Shown here: positions 19,424-28,690 of the stretch, one piece after another
Layout: every line of letters begins with the position of its first letter
Numbering within the stretch: the stretch's first letter is position 1
Assembly (NCBI RefSeq): GCF_030067815.1
Contig: NZ_CP125968.1
Location: 601,501-665,500 of the forward strand
Reading direction: 5' to 3'
DNA from: Sporosarcina thermotolerans
GTDB lineage: Bacteria > Bacillota > Bacilli > Bacillales_A > Planococcaceae
DNA: 64,000 nucleotides
The notes under the pieces: model-generated
The model's input: only the letters and a program-made list of their open reading frames with translations
Database searches by the model: none
Told to the model about the DNA's origin: nothing
Program-made: the position numbers and the translations under genes

Positions 19424-20320
19424 ATGATTCTATCAGTAAAAGACGTGTACAAATCATATGGCAAGGAGCAGGTGTTGAAGGGGATTACGTTTGAGATTGA
19501 GGAGCCGCAGATCATTGCGCTTGTTGGGCCCAATGGGTCGGGAAATCGACGTTAATGAACATCATTACAAACTTGTTGCCTGCGGATAAAGGGGAAATTA
19601 CGGTGCTTGGGAAAGAACAACCGGGATCCGAATATCTTCCGGGAGATTTCATTTATGCAGGATAATACGGTGCTATACGAATATTTGACGGGGTATGATC
19701 ATTTGCAATTCATCTGTGATGTGCAAGGATTGCCGAAAAAGCAGCTTTTAGAGACGGCGGACCGGATTGGAATCACGAGTTATTTGAATAAAAAGGTGAA
19801 AAACTATTCGCTTGGAATGAAGCAGCATCTGTTGCTTGCGATGGCTGTCGTGAATAAGCCGAAATTGATGATTTTGGATGAACCGCTCAATGGTCTTGAC
19901 CCAACGAGCGCGATCCGTGTGCGTGAGTTGCTCCTTGCATTGCGCGATGAAGGGACGACGATCCTGTTGTCTTCGCATAACCTTGCGGAAATTGACCGGG
20001 TGACGTCATCGATTTTATTCCTGAAGAAGGGGAATTTGATAAAGGAGAATATGGCGGAGTTTGAGCAGGTGCGCTACCAGATTGCGGTTGACCAAACGGC
20101 GAAGGCCGAAAAGGCGCTTGTTGCTGCGGGTGTTCCTGTCGAGTTAGTCGACGGGCGCTTGCATATTTATCGTCGCGATGTAGCGTTAAGCAACGTATTG
20201 CAAGTGTTGGAACGGGAAAATATAGTCATCGACGATATCGAGAAGAAAGTGTTTGGATCGGAGGAACGTTACCGGAAAATCTTCACGGAGGCAAAGGCCG
20301 ATGAGCTTGTTCAAGTTTGA
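19424..20320 (+). CDS. ABC transporter ATP-binding protein (two compensating frameshifts)
   Basis: About 298 residues. The reading frame starts at ATG 19424 (ILSVKDVYKSYGKEQVLKG), loses a base in the Walker A region (GGGAAA at 19540-19545, giving a false stop at 19554) and regains frame by an extra G at 19609-19611. Restored, Walker A reads GPNGSGKST; the signature is YSLGMKQHLLLAMA and Walker B LMILDEPLNGLDP. GGGAGTGGGAG precedes the start. It overlaps the start of permease B by 20 bases and must energise it. Confidence 0.82.
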
Positions 20321-22855
20321 GCTGAAGAAGATCCTGCGGCAAAAGAAGTTTGTTTGGCTGTTGGTTATGGTGCTGCTGACCGTCGGATGGTTTTTTTATC
20401 AAAACAAAATTGAACAGGATTTAATGTCGAAAGAGGCAGAGGAAAAGATTCGTCCTATCGCTCTAAAGGTTGATCAATTATACACGCAACTTTATCCTTT
20501 GAAACGGGAGGACCGACTGACGGAGGAGCAGGCGAAGCAATTCGATATCTTAAACAATACGGCGACGGTCATGTTTCAATGGAAGAGCGCCATTTACGGA
20601 GAACGTTGGGATGAAGTTCCGCTGGTCGAGAATCAATTCTTTTCTTTATTGGCAAATTACGAGGAAGTCGGAGGGTCTTTACAACATTAGAGGGCGTGGA
20701 ACGGGAAAAGGCCATTGAAAAGAATGCATATTTGGTAGAGCATCAACTGCCTTATGCCAATGAAACACATCCAATGTCCCCTGCCTTGCAAATGAGTGAG
20801 ATAGCTCCAACTTTGCTGGGACCAGCCGGACTTTTACTGCTATTACTCCTTTTTGGAAACGCTTATACATCGGAGAAGGAGCAGCAGACTTTGTTGACGT
20901 TAAGGACGCAACCACTTCGCAGATGGAAGTTGTTGCTTGCGAAGTATGCGGGATTGCTAACCGTAACGTTTTTCTACTTAGTTTTCGTCGCGATTGGCGG
21001 ATGGGTGATTCCGGTTGTTTTCGGAGACACATTCAATGACTTGTTGTATCCAAAGTTTCTGGAAATAGGTGATTCTTTCGCCATCATTCCTATATGGCAA
21101 CATTTGTTGAATGTGACGATTCTATTTGTGGGAGCGGGGGCATTCCTTTTTGCCTTGTTGCTTTTAATCGGTACGCAATTAAGAAGCTCTTTTTCAACGA
21201 TCATGCTGACAGGCTTCCTTACAATGATTGGCGTTGTACTGACGGAGGCACTGCCAATCATGCAGACATCTTGGAACCCTTTCCAGTTTTTCCGTGCAGA
21301 CCGGTTTTTGACCGAAATGCCGACCGATTCGATATGGTTGTATGCAGTTTCGGCGTTTCTATGGAGCGTTTTATTGCTTACGACAACCATTTTCTTGCGT
21401 GAGGGCGAACGTGGTTTATTTAAATCGGCCGAGGAACTGAAGCCGTACCATAAAGGAAAGATGACACATCTCCGCTCCGTTTGGAATAATAGTCTGTTTG
21501 AATGGCGGAAGTCGAAGCGGAGGGGGCTTGTCGGGCAGTCTTTGATTGTCTTATTCATCGTTGCTATAGTCGGCTATTTCTATTTCGCGGAGCAAGCGAA
21601 GGAGAAGGAGACTGAGGCTCTCGAAAGGTTAGCGTCGATTGTAGAAGATGCGGAGAATGAGACGGGACTCATCGGTTACTTTATGGAGGCCATCGAAGAA
21701 ATGGAGAAGCAGGTCGCAGAAGCAAATGCAAGAGGTGAAGACGGGGATTTCATATATGGACATAATATTGAACACTTCAATGAGTATATTAACGTTGCCC
21801 GTGAAGAAGCCGCGCTTGCCGAACTTGCATTGAAGGCTTATGGAAATCATGATTGGACCCCATTATACGATTATCAGCTGTTCAATGATCGTCGATATCT
21901 TGAAAGCTTGAAAGAGGTTAAAAAGCATAATTATGATCCACTCACCATTTTCGGCTATGAAACAGCGATTGCACAAAAAGAGTGGATGAAAGAGCATAAT
22001 ATCCGACCAGTCTTTGCCGGCACCTATATTCCGAGTATCCATGATCAATGGAAAGAGGAACATCGCAAGGAGAAGAAAGCGAATGAAATGCATAACCGGA
22101 AAGTGGACCATAGCGGATTGTTTTCACTGTTCATGTATTTCCGGGACTATCTGTACTTCATTCCGCTGATTTTATTCCTTATCCTTGTTGGCGCTGGATT
22201 TTCGGGCGAGCGTGGGAAGAGGCCGACATTGCAGTTGCTCGAGACATTGCCAATCATGAAGCGTTCCCTTTTCCTTGGAAAAGTGCTTTTCAGTTCTGCC
22301 ATTGCGATAGGGAGTGCGATTATTGTTTTCCTGTTTGCCGTGCTCCTCGGAACGGTGTTCAACCGGTTCGGTGACTGGATGTATCCAGTGCTGCACTATC
22401 ATAGCAGAAAGGAATTCCAATCGTTTGATTTTACAGGGCAGCGAGCATTCGAAGGTGGCTATCATTTCATGCCGCTTGGAGAGTATTTGTTAAAGGCTCT
22501 TTTGCTATATGTCTGCGTTGCATTATTCCTTCTTGTGTTGACGAATGTATTAGGGATATTTATCCGCCAGCCACTATTTGTGTATGCCCTTGCAGGATTG
22601 ATTAGCGTAGCGGGTTATTTACTGAGCTGGAAATTGGACGATTTCGCTCAATACTCACCGTTCCTTTATCTAAACATACCAAAAATCGTCAATGGGGAGA
22701 TTTTGACGTTGATGAATGATCCGTCAATTAATTTGTATATGGGGTGTGGGATGCTTCTTGGAGCAACGGTTTTCCTTTTAGTTGTGGCTTATGTTGGGTT
22801 GAGTTTTAGGAAGGGGTTTGTAAAGGGGAGGAATAGGGTTAGAGTGATGGTGTGA
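20301..22855 (+). CDS. Large ABC-2 type permease B (one frameshift)
   Basis: About 851 residues, paralogous to permease A throughout: FKFELKKILRQKKFVWLL at the start, LFEWRKSKRRGLVGQSLIVL at the mid-point, and the shared GTVFNRFGDWMYPVLHYHS and QRAFEGGYHFMPLGEYLL near the end. It is also a tandem of two six-helix units with a coiled, charged external loop (about residues 440-600). A T is missing at 20678-20680, producing a false stop at 20688. The start lies inside the upstream ATPase gene with GGAGGCAAAGG before it. Substrate unknown. Confidence 0.8.
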
Positions 22856-22935
22856 AGGCGTATTAACCAAGCATTTTTGGTTGCGGGAGATAGGGTGCTT
22901 GCTGGGGTTAACTAAAATCTGCAAAAATCAATTGA

Positions 22936-22964
22936 TTGTAGATGCTCAAAAGATGATGTATAAT
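22936..22964 (+). promoter_or_regulatory. Promoter of the antitoxin RNA
   Basis: TTGTAG (22936-22941) and a perfect TATAAT (22959-22964) with a 17-base spacer. No protein gene follows on this strand before a terminator at 23073-23112, which fits a small RNA. Confidence 0.75.
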
Positions 22965-22970
22965 GTAATT

Positions 22971-23112
22971 AGGACTTTTATAAACTAAAAGAGATTGTCC
23001 AATGCGCTAACATTGAACGATCAAGTGTAATAGTCAGGTCCCTTTTAGGGGTCGGCGTTTTTTGGTAAAGTGACCCATCCGAGCCGTTCAACTCAAGGAT
23101 GGGTTATTTTTT
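22971..23112 (+). ncRNA. Antisense antitoxin RNA of a type I toxin-antitoxin locus
   Basis: About 140 nt, from the promoter at 22936-22964 to a terminator whose stem is ACCCATCC (23073-23080) with GGATGGGT (23097-23104), followed by TATTTTTT. The 3' part is antisense to the end of the toxin frame (stop at 23104-23106) and to the toxin mRNA beyond it. This convergent, 3'-overlapping arrangement is that of RatA/txpA, SR4/bsrG and SR5/bsrE. A second possible stop point is the GGTCCC..GGGGTC hairpin with T6 at 23035-23062. Exact ends are inference. Confidence 0.65.
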
Positions 23113-23187
23113 ATGGTTATTAGACAATATCGCTACGATCAATGCTCCGAATGCTACTGTAAGCATTAATGCTTCGAATACTGACAC
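23104..23187 (-). CDS. Type I toxin peptide (TxpA/BsrE-like, holin-like)
   Basis: A 27-residue hydrophobic peptide from GTG 23187, beginning MSVFEALMLTVAFGALIV and ending in a polar, lysine-rich tail (SNNHKK). The pattern S-x-F/Y-x-A/S-L-M-x-M is that of B. subtilis BsrE, BsrG and TxpA and of annotated putative holin-like toxins. AAAGGGGG lies eight bases before the start. It would insert in the membrane when its mRNA escapes the antisense RNA. Upstream GTG codons in frame would add two to four residues. Confidence 0.75.
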   Translation of the reverse strand: MSVFEALMLTVAFGALIVAILSNNHKK

Positions 23188-23254
23188 AGGCACCACCCCC
23201 TTTCGCGGGAGTGAGCCGACCAATCCTTGAGTTCACCTATTCTATTACCCTTCA

Positions 23255-23285
23255 ATTATACCATACGTATGTTTGTGTTATCCAA
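23255..23285 (-). promoter_or_regulatory. Toxin gene promoter with extended -10
   Basis: On the minus strand TTGGAT (23280-23285) is followed after 19 bases by TGGTATAAT, whose TATAAT lies at 23255-23260; the TGN ahead makes it an extended -10. The mRNA would start near 23249 and carry a leader of about 60 bases. Confidence 0.65.
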
Positions 23286-23308
23286 TGTTTGTAATATTCT
23301 TTACAAAG

Positions 23309-24010
23309 TCACCGTTTCGGCTCATAATCCAGCATTTGAAACATTTCGTTCAATTCCTTCTCATTCAAGTCACGCCATTGTCCAATTGGCAAATTGCCGA
23401 GATGGATGTTCATGATGCGTGTGCGCTGGAGGCGTCTGACGTTGTAATCGAGTGCCGAGCACATGCGGCGGATTTGGCGGTTCAGGCCTTGTGTCAATGT
23501 TATATTGAATTTGCGCGGGCCAAGTTGTTTCACTTTGCACGGTTTCGTTACTGTATCAAGGATTTCGACGCCGGATTCCATTTTGTGAATGAATTCCTTT
23601 GTGATGGGGCGATCGACGGTGACGATGTATTCTTTTTCGTGGCCGTGTTCTTCGCGCAGGATTTCATTCACAATATCTCCGTCATTCGTTAGAAGCAACA
23701 AGCCATCAGAGTCTTTGTCGAGCCGCCCGATATGGAAGATGCGGAGCGGGTGGTTGACGAAATCGACGACATTTCCTTCGATATGGCGTTCAGTCGTACT
23801 CGTGATGCCGACAGGTTTATTGAGAACAATATAGACAAGTTGCTCTTCGGTTTTCACAGGTTTGCCGTCGACACGGACTTCATCCTCTTGTTCAACTCTG
23901 CTTCCGAGTTCAGCGGGTTGGCCGTTGATAGTAACACGTCCGTCTTCAATCCATTTATCTGCGCCGCGCCTCGAGACGATGCCGGCTTCGCTTAAAAATT
24001 TATTGATTCG
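23309..24010 (-). CDS. rluF: 23S rRNA pseudouridine synthase, RluF type
   Basis: 233 residues. An S4 RNA-binding domain (MRINKFLSEAGIVSRRGADK, about residues 1-60) precedes the RluB/RluE/RluF-type catalytic domain with the aspartate motif GRLDKDSDGLLLLTNDGD. The late motif QGLNRQIRRMCSALDYNVRR and RTRIMNIHLGNLP are typical of RluF, which modifies U2604 of 23S rRNA in E. coli. The ATG at 24010 follows AAGGGGAA; the frame is open further upstream without support. It is monocistronic between the toxin locus and the trp leader. Confidence 0.85.
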   Translation of the reverse strand, partial: RINKFLSEAGIVSRRGADKWIEDGRVTINGQPAELGSRVEQEDEVRVDGKPVKTEEQLVYIVLNKPVGITSTTERHIEGNVVDFVNHPLRIFHIGRLDKDSDGLLLLTNDGDIVNEILREEHGHEKEYIVTVDRPITKEFIHKMESGVEILDTVTKPCKVKQLGPRKFNITLTQGLNRQIRRMCSALDYNVRRLQRTRIMNIHLGNLPIGQWRDLNEKELNEMFQMLDYEPKR

Positions 24011-24105
24011 CATTGGGTTCCCCTTTTTTCGAGTTTCTTTCCCACTATTGTACATCTTCGGCGATTGTTATACAAAATTGCGGGGCTGCATAAATTATCG
24101 AAAGG

Positions 24106-24134
24106 TTGACAATTGATTGAAAGAATAGTAAGGT
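24106..24134 (+). promoter_or_regulatory. Promoter of the trp operon leader
   Basis: A perfect TTGACA at 24106-24111, 17 bases, then TAAGGT at 24129-24134. Transcription would begin near 24141, at the base of the T-box leader. Confidence 0.6.
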
Positions 24135-24140
24135 TAGTAC

Positions 24141-24491
24141 AACTTTTTTGTTCGGAGAGGGTAGAGGTGCCGGGAGCGGTGCCGCCCAGGAACAGATGAG
24201 CCGAGTTGAGAAGAGCATAGCTGAGAAATTGTTGAATAAGAGGAGTAGCATCGGAATCGCGATGTAGAGAGTCAGTGGGTGGTGGAAACTGATTCGCGGC
24301 CGGTGTGAATGGACTTATGAGAGCTATCCGTGTTTTCCGGATGGACGTGTTTCCTACGTTACGGGAAGCGCTTTTTAGGCGCGCCGAGTGGAGGCTTTTT
24401 TGATATGGCCTCAAATAGAGGTGGCAACGCGGGTAATCCGTCCTCTGCAATTGGACTTTTCTGTCCTTTTGCAGAGGGCTTTTTTGTTTTT
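24141..24491 (+). ncRNA. T-box riboswitch, tryptophan type, with terminator
   Basis: The leader contains the stem I AG-bulge GGAGTAG (24242-24248), the apical element AGAGAGTC...GGTGGTGGAAAC (24266-24290), a specifier loop GAA-TGG-A with the Trp codon at 24310-24312, and the T-box GGTGGCAACGCGGG at 24420-24433. The base after TGG in the T-box is C, matching the G73 discriminator of tRNA-Trp. The terminator stem is CCTCTGC (24442-24448) with GCAGAGG (24471-24477) and a T tract. Uncharged tRNA-Trp would allow read-through into trpEDCFBA. Confidence 0.92.
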
Positions 24492-24625
24492 ATGCGTAAT
24501 TTCATGGATTTATGCGTGAGTGTTTTGGTATATGCGTGAATGCCACGGATTATGCGTAAGTAATTGAAGTTATGCGTGATTCAACGGATTTATGCGTGGA
24601 AACGATTAGGGATCCCGCGGGGAGT
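24491..24625 (-). repeat. Phased 20-bp repeat array D, core CACGCATAA
   Basis: On the plus strand TATGCGTGA or TATGCGTAA starts at 24491, 24511, 24531, 24551, 24571 and 24591, exactly every 20 bases. The array begins inside the T tract of the T-box terminator. Read on the minus strand the core is CACGCATAA, headed by GGGATCCCTAATCG, which shares TCCCTAA with the head of array E' (58841-58847). Confidence 0.85.
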
Positions 24626-24699
24626 AGTTTGGATCTGTAGCGCTTTGTCGCGCTAAGTGCTTTTGACAAATAAGGGGTTTGACAAGGAGGTGCGATGAA

Positions 24700-24835
24700 T
24701 AGGTGAAAGGTCACGAAATGACAATAAAACCTGGGAAATGATCGATATCTTCTGGGAAATAACCAATAAGTGCGGCCAAATAATCAATAACTTCCAGGAA
24801 ATGAACGATTTCCGTCGGGAAATGATCGATAACGC
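24700..24835 (+). repeat. Phased 21-bp repeat array E, core GGGAAATGATCGATAA
   Basis: The head GGTCACGAAATGACAATAAA is followed by units whose ATGA/ATAA-type T falls at 24719, 24739, 24760, 24781, 24802 and 24823: 20, then 21 four times. The array ends about 30 bases before trpE. Between arrays D and E lie a small TAGCGC..GCGCTA hairpin (24637-24654) and an AAGGAGG followed by ATG-AAT-AGG-TGA, a three-codon frame of doubtful meaning. Confidence 0.85.
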
Positions 24836-24866
24836 ACAACCAACAAAATAGAAGAGGAGAGCTGAG

Positions 24867-26217
24867 ATGGAAAAGACGAGTTTGCGCATTACAGAGAGGA
24901 AAATCGAGGGGGATTCGCTGACACCGATCCTTATATTCAGGAGATTGCAAGGGTGGCAACGCTTTTTGCTGGAAAGTTCATCACAACATGAGCGGTCAGG
25001 GCGATATTCGTTCATCGGGGTGGATCCGGTGAAGGCGTACCGCGGGGGCAAAGGAAGTCTGGAGGAGTTTGTATATGCAACAGGAAAGTCGTACACGCAC
25101 GAAGGGGATCTATATACGCTCCTAAAAAGGTTGATGCCGCGCATCGCGGAGCATGGAAAATACCCATTCATGGGCGGCGCAGTTGGATATGTCGGGTACG
25201 GGGCGGCGGGAGAAGCGGGTACGACTGAAACCGAAACACCTAACGTGTATTTCAATATTTACAACACGGTCATCATCTATGATCACCTACTCAAGGAGGT
25301 AACATTACTTCATACCGAAATCAATCCAGAGTATGCAAAGCCCAACTTGGATGACCTTGCAGAACAAATCACAAATGGCCCGGCCGAAGAGGAGAACGGC
25401 ATCACCATTTCCGATTACCGGTGCGCCCTTTCGCAACAAGAATTTGAAGGCCGAGTGCTTCAAGCGCAGGAATTCATTGAAAAAGGCATTGTTGAACAAG
25501 TCGTCCTCTCCCGAAAACTCGAAGCGGATATCGATGGCGACCCATTCGCGTTATACCGAAAACTACGTAAGCGGAATCCTTCGCCCTATATGCACTACAT
25601 GGAATTCGATGATCACAAAATCATCGGGGCCTCGCCGGAAAGTCTTGTTCGGGTGAAGGACAGGACTGTCGTGGCGAATCCGATTGCGGGAACACGCAGG
25701 CGGGCGCACTAATGAGGAAGACAACACATTGGAAACAGAACTCCGAAACGATCCGAAAGAGTTGTCGGAGCACGATATGTTGGTGGAACTCAGCCGTGAG
25801 GAGTTGGAACCGATTTGCAATCCGTCTTCTGTCCATGTTTCGAAATATATGGAGACCGTGCGTTATGAGCATGTTATGCATCTCGTCTCCGAAGTGGAGG
25901 GAAAGCTTGCACCTGAATTGCACGCGCTTGATGCACTAAAAGCAGTGTTGCCAGCTGGGACAGTTACGGGGTCACCAAAGAAACTTGCGATGGATATCAT
26001 TTCGCAGTTAGAAGATGAGCCTCGGGGAATTTACGGAGGCGCAATTGGTTATATCGGCTTGAATGGGAATATCGATTTTGCCCTTACGATTCGGACGATG
26101 TTCGTGAAGGACGGGGTGGCTACTGTACAGGCGGGTGCTGGGATTGTGAAGGAATCTATTCCAGCCCTTGAATATAAGGAAACCGTGAATAAAGCCCGTT
26201 CTTTATTAGAGCTCTAA
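24867..26217 (+). CDS. trpE: Anthranilate synthase component I (two-base frameshift)
   Basis: About 450 residues, somewhat short for TrpE because the N-terminal domain is compact. It converts chorismate to anthranilate with ammonia from the glutaminase subunit. Visible are LTPILIFRRLQ and SGRYSFIGVDP near the start (feedback-site region), then SPYMHYMEF, GASPESLVRV, PIAGTRRRGRTNEED and GAIGYIGLNGNIDFALTIRT. The break is in the GGG run at 25702-25704; two extra G restore the invariant TRxRG. GAGGAGAG precedes the ATG. The lead gene of trpEDCFBA; no trpG is present. Confidence 0.9.
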
Positions 26218-26253
26218 CTATAAATGAAGAGAATAGAAGAGGAGAAATGAGCT

Positions 26254-27283
26254 ATGAAGAATTACACGAGAATAGTGGAGAGAAAACAACATTTACAGTA
26301 TGAGGAGATGGAGGAAGCAGCGAATCAGATGTTCGCCGAGAATGCGAAAGTTGAGGAGATTACGGAATTTCTTGTTGCACTATCCAATAAAGGAGAGACC
26401 ACAAAAGAGGTGGCCGCGCTTGCTTCTGTCATGACAAAGCATGCAATTCCTTTGGATGTTCCGGAAGCCCGATACTTGGACAATTGTGGGACGGGGGCGA
26501 TGGATCGAACTCGTTCAATATTAGTACGACATCTGCTTTCGTATTGGCGGGTGCTGGGGTGAAGGTAGCGAAGCATGGGAATCGAAAAATCACAAGTCAC
26601 GCAGGGAGCCAAGATGTGCTTGACGTGCTCGGCATCCATTCGAATTTCACCCCTGAGGATATGAGTCGGATGCTTGAGAAAGAAGGAATGGCGTTCATAT
26701 TTGCGCCGATTGTCCATCCGAAGATGAAAAAGATTGGGGAAGCTCGAAGACAAATCGGGAAGCCGACAATCTTCAATCTTGTTGGCCCGCTTGCGAATCC
26801 TGTTCCACTTGAAACGCAGTTCACGGGCATCAACCGACCAGATTTCCTCATGGAGTATGCGTCCGTCCTCCGGATGCTTGGCCGAGATCGAGCGATTGTC
26901 GTCTCTGGGGCCGGAGGAATGGATGAGGCGTCACTTGCGGGACAGAACTCATTCGTGCTGATGGATAAAGGTGACTTGATTCCCTTCACATTGACTGCCG
27001 AAGATGTCGGCCTCTCTTATGCCCATCTTTCCGAGATCCGCGGGGGACTGCCAAGGAGAATGCAGAGATGATTCGCGATATTCTTGAAGGAAAGCGCGGA
27101 CCGAGGTTTGACACAGTCGTATTCAATGCGGGTATCGGGTTGTTTGCGAACGGCGTCGCGAACTCAATTAATGAAGGAATTGGCCTTGCGAAAGACAGTA
27201 TTCTATCCGGAAATGCACTTCGGAAGCTTGAGGCAATCCTTGCATTCAGCGCCGACATTGAAAGAGTGGCGGTGGCAAAATGA
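26254..27283 (+). CDS. trpD: Anthranilate phosphoribosyltransferase (two frameshifts)
   Basis: About 343 residues. The phosphoribosyl-binding motif reads DNCGTGGDGSNSFNISTTSA once a G is added to the GGGGG run at 26493-26497; a second missing G at 27042-27046 restores SEIRGGTAKENAEMIRDIL. KHGNRKITSHAGSQDVLDVLG and NLVGPLANP are further family motifs. It joins anthranilate to PRPP. The stop overlaps the trpC start in ATGA, so the two are translationally coupled. AGAGGAGAAATG lies ahead of the start. Confidence 0.9.
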
Positions 27284-28071
27284 CGATTTTAGAAAGGATT
27301 CTTGAAGTGAAAAGGCTTGAAGTGAAACAATTATTAATGGAGGAACGAGACGTTTCATGTGGAACGTTGTCGAAAAGGCCATCGCTTTTTGAAACACTAA
27401 AACATTCAAACCTACTTGAAGTCATTTCGGAGATGAAACGTGCATCACCTTCGAAAGGCATGATTGCAGGTCAAGTGGATCCAGTCACGCAGGCGACCAC
27501 CTACGAACGGGCAGGAGCAGCATGTATCTCAGTATTGACAGATAAGCAATTCTTCAAAGGCTCCTTCGATGACTTGGCAGCTGTATCTAAAGCAGTTCAA
27601 ATCCCGCTCTTATGCAAGGACTTCATCATCCATGAAGTGCAGATTGACCGCGCAATGGAAGCGGGGGCGTCCGTCATTTTGCTAATTGTGGCGGCATTAG
27701 ATGAAGGAACACTACAACGGCTTCATACGTATGCAACAGGTAATGGGCTTGAAGTGTTGGTAGAAGTGCATGATGCAAAAGAATTGAGCCAGGCACTTTC
27801 AATTGATGCAAAATTGATTGGCGTCAATAACCGCGATTTGCGGACGTTTGAAGTGGATCTCTCAAGGACCGAAGAGATTTCAAGGCTTTTTCCGTTCAAT
27901 GAAGACCATGTGTTCATCAGCGAAAGCGGCATTATGAATGGAAAAGATGCAAAGCGTGTGGCGACTGTGGGGGCAAGTGCTGTTCTTGTCGGCGAGTCTT
28001 TGATGAGAAGTGCTTCCGTGGAAGATTCACTTCATTCGCTGCAAGTACCGAAAGGGGGTGTCCTTCAATGA
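27280..28071 (+). CDS. trpC: Indole-3-glycerol phosphate synthase
   Basis: 263 residues, intact. The TIM-barrel strands carry EVISEMKRASPSKGMI (catalytic lysine region), AACISVLTDKQFFKGSF, PLLCKDFIIHEVQI, LIGVNNRDLRTFEVDL, FISESGIM and AVLVGESLMR. It closes the indole ring from CdRP with loss of CO2. The start overlaps trpD by four bases and the stop overlaps trpF by four, both as ATGA. Confidence 0.95.
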   Translation: MTILERILEVKRLEVKQLLMEERDVSCGTLSKRPSLFETLKHSNLLEVISEMKRASPSKGMIAGQVDPVTQATTYERAGAACISVLTDKQFFKGSFDDLAAVSKAVQIPLLCKDFIIHEVQIDRAMEAGASVILLIVAALDEGTLQRLHTYATGNGLEVLVEVHDAKELSQALSIDAKLIGVNNRDLRTFEVDLSRTEEISRLFPFNEDHVFISESGIMNGKDAKRVATVGASAVLVGESLMRSASVEDSLHSLQVPKGGVLQ

Positions 28072-28690
28072 CCAAGGTGAAAATATGTGGCTTGATGGAA
28101 CCGCCGCATGTCCAAGCGGCAGTCGAGGCGGGAGTAGACGCGGTCGGATTCGTATTTGCACCAAGCAGGCGCCGTGTCGCGATTGAGCAAGCAAAGGAAT
28201 TGGCGCGCCTTGTGCCTGATCATGTGATAAAGATAGGAGTGTTTGTGAATGCGGAGCGGGAGGAGATGGAGCAGGCTTTCCTGGAGGTACCGCTCGATTA
28301 CATCCAATATCATGGGGATGAGACGGTTGAGTTTATGGAATTTGTGGCACTTCCTTCCATTAAAGTATTATCGGTTCGTGATGTGGAGGATGTGAAAGAG
28401 CGAAAGCGGTTCAAACCGAATATGTTTTATTCGATACCCCTGGGACAGAATTCCGTGGGGGTAGCGGCGAGGCGTTTGATTGGAGCTTATTGAATGGTGA
28501 CTTGCCGAGGGATCGAATGATCTTGGCGGGTGGATTAAATGCGCAAAATGTAAAGGAAGCAATCCGGCAGGTGCGTCCATTTATGGTGGATGTGTCGAGC
28601 GGGGTGGAGATTGATCGGAGAAAAGATGAGGCGTTGATTCGCGAATTCATTCGTGCGGTGAAAGAGGAGGAGAGCGGAGATGGCAATTGA
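28068..28690 (+). CDS. trpF: Phosphoribosylanthranilate isomerase (one frameshift)
   Basis: About 207 residues, the usual length. [20 protein letters not shown] holds the catalytic cysteine, [14 protein letters not shown] and YIQYHGDE follow, and [12 protein letters not shown] and VDVSSGVE are the phosphate-binding end. A T is missing from the run at 28425-28428; restoring it gives [21 protein letters not shown] with the catalytic aspartate. Overlaps trpC by four bases and trpB by eleven. Confidence 0.9.

Noticed and set aside
22861..22915. Terminator formed by TTAACC..GGTTAA after permease B
   Set aside because: The arms match only in part, the loop is long and no T tract follows; it is too weak to annotate.
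23273..23995. Plus-strand open frames opposite rluF
   Set aside because: They are mirror frames of a well-conserved pseudouridine synthase gene and have no ribosome binding sites or family motifs.
24690..24704. Leader peptide MNR at the head of array E
   Set aside because: AAGGAGG with an ATG is present, but the frame has three codons and the same stretch is part of the array head region, so coding is unlikely.
24491..24835. CRISPR array
   Set aside because: Units are 20-21 bases in total with cores of about 10-16; there is no repeat-spacer pattern of the right size and no cas gene nearby.
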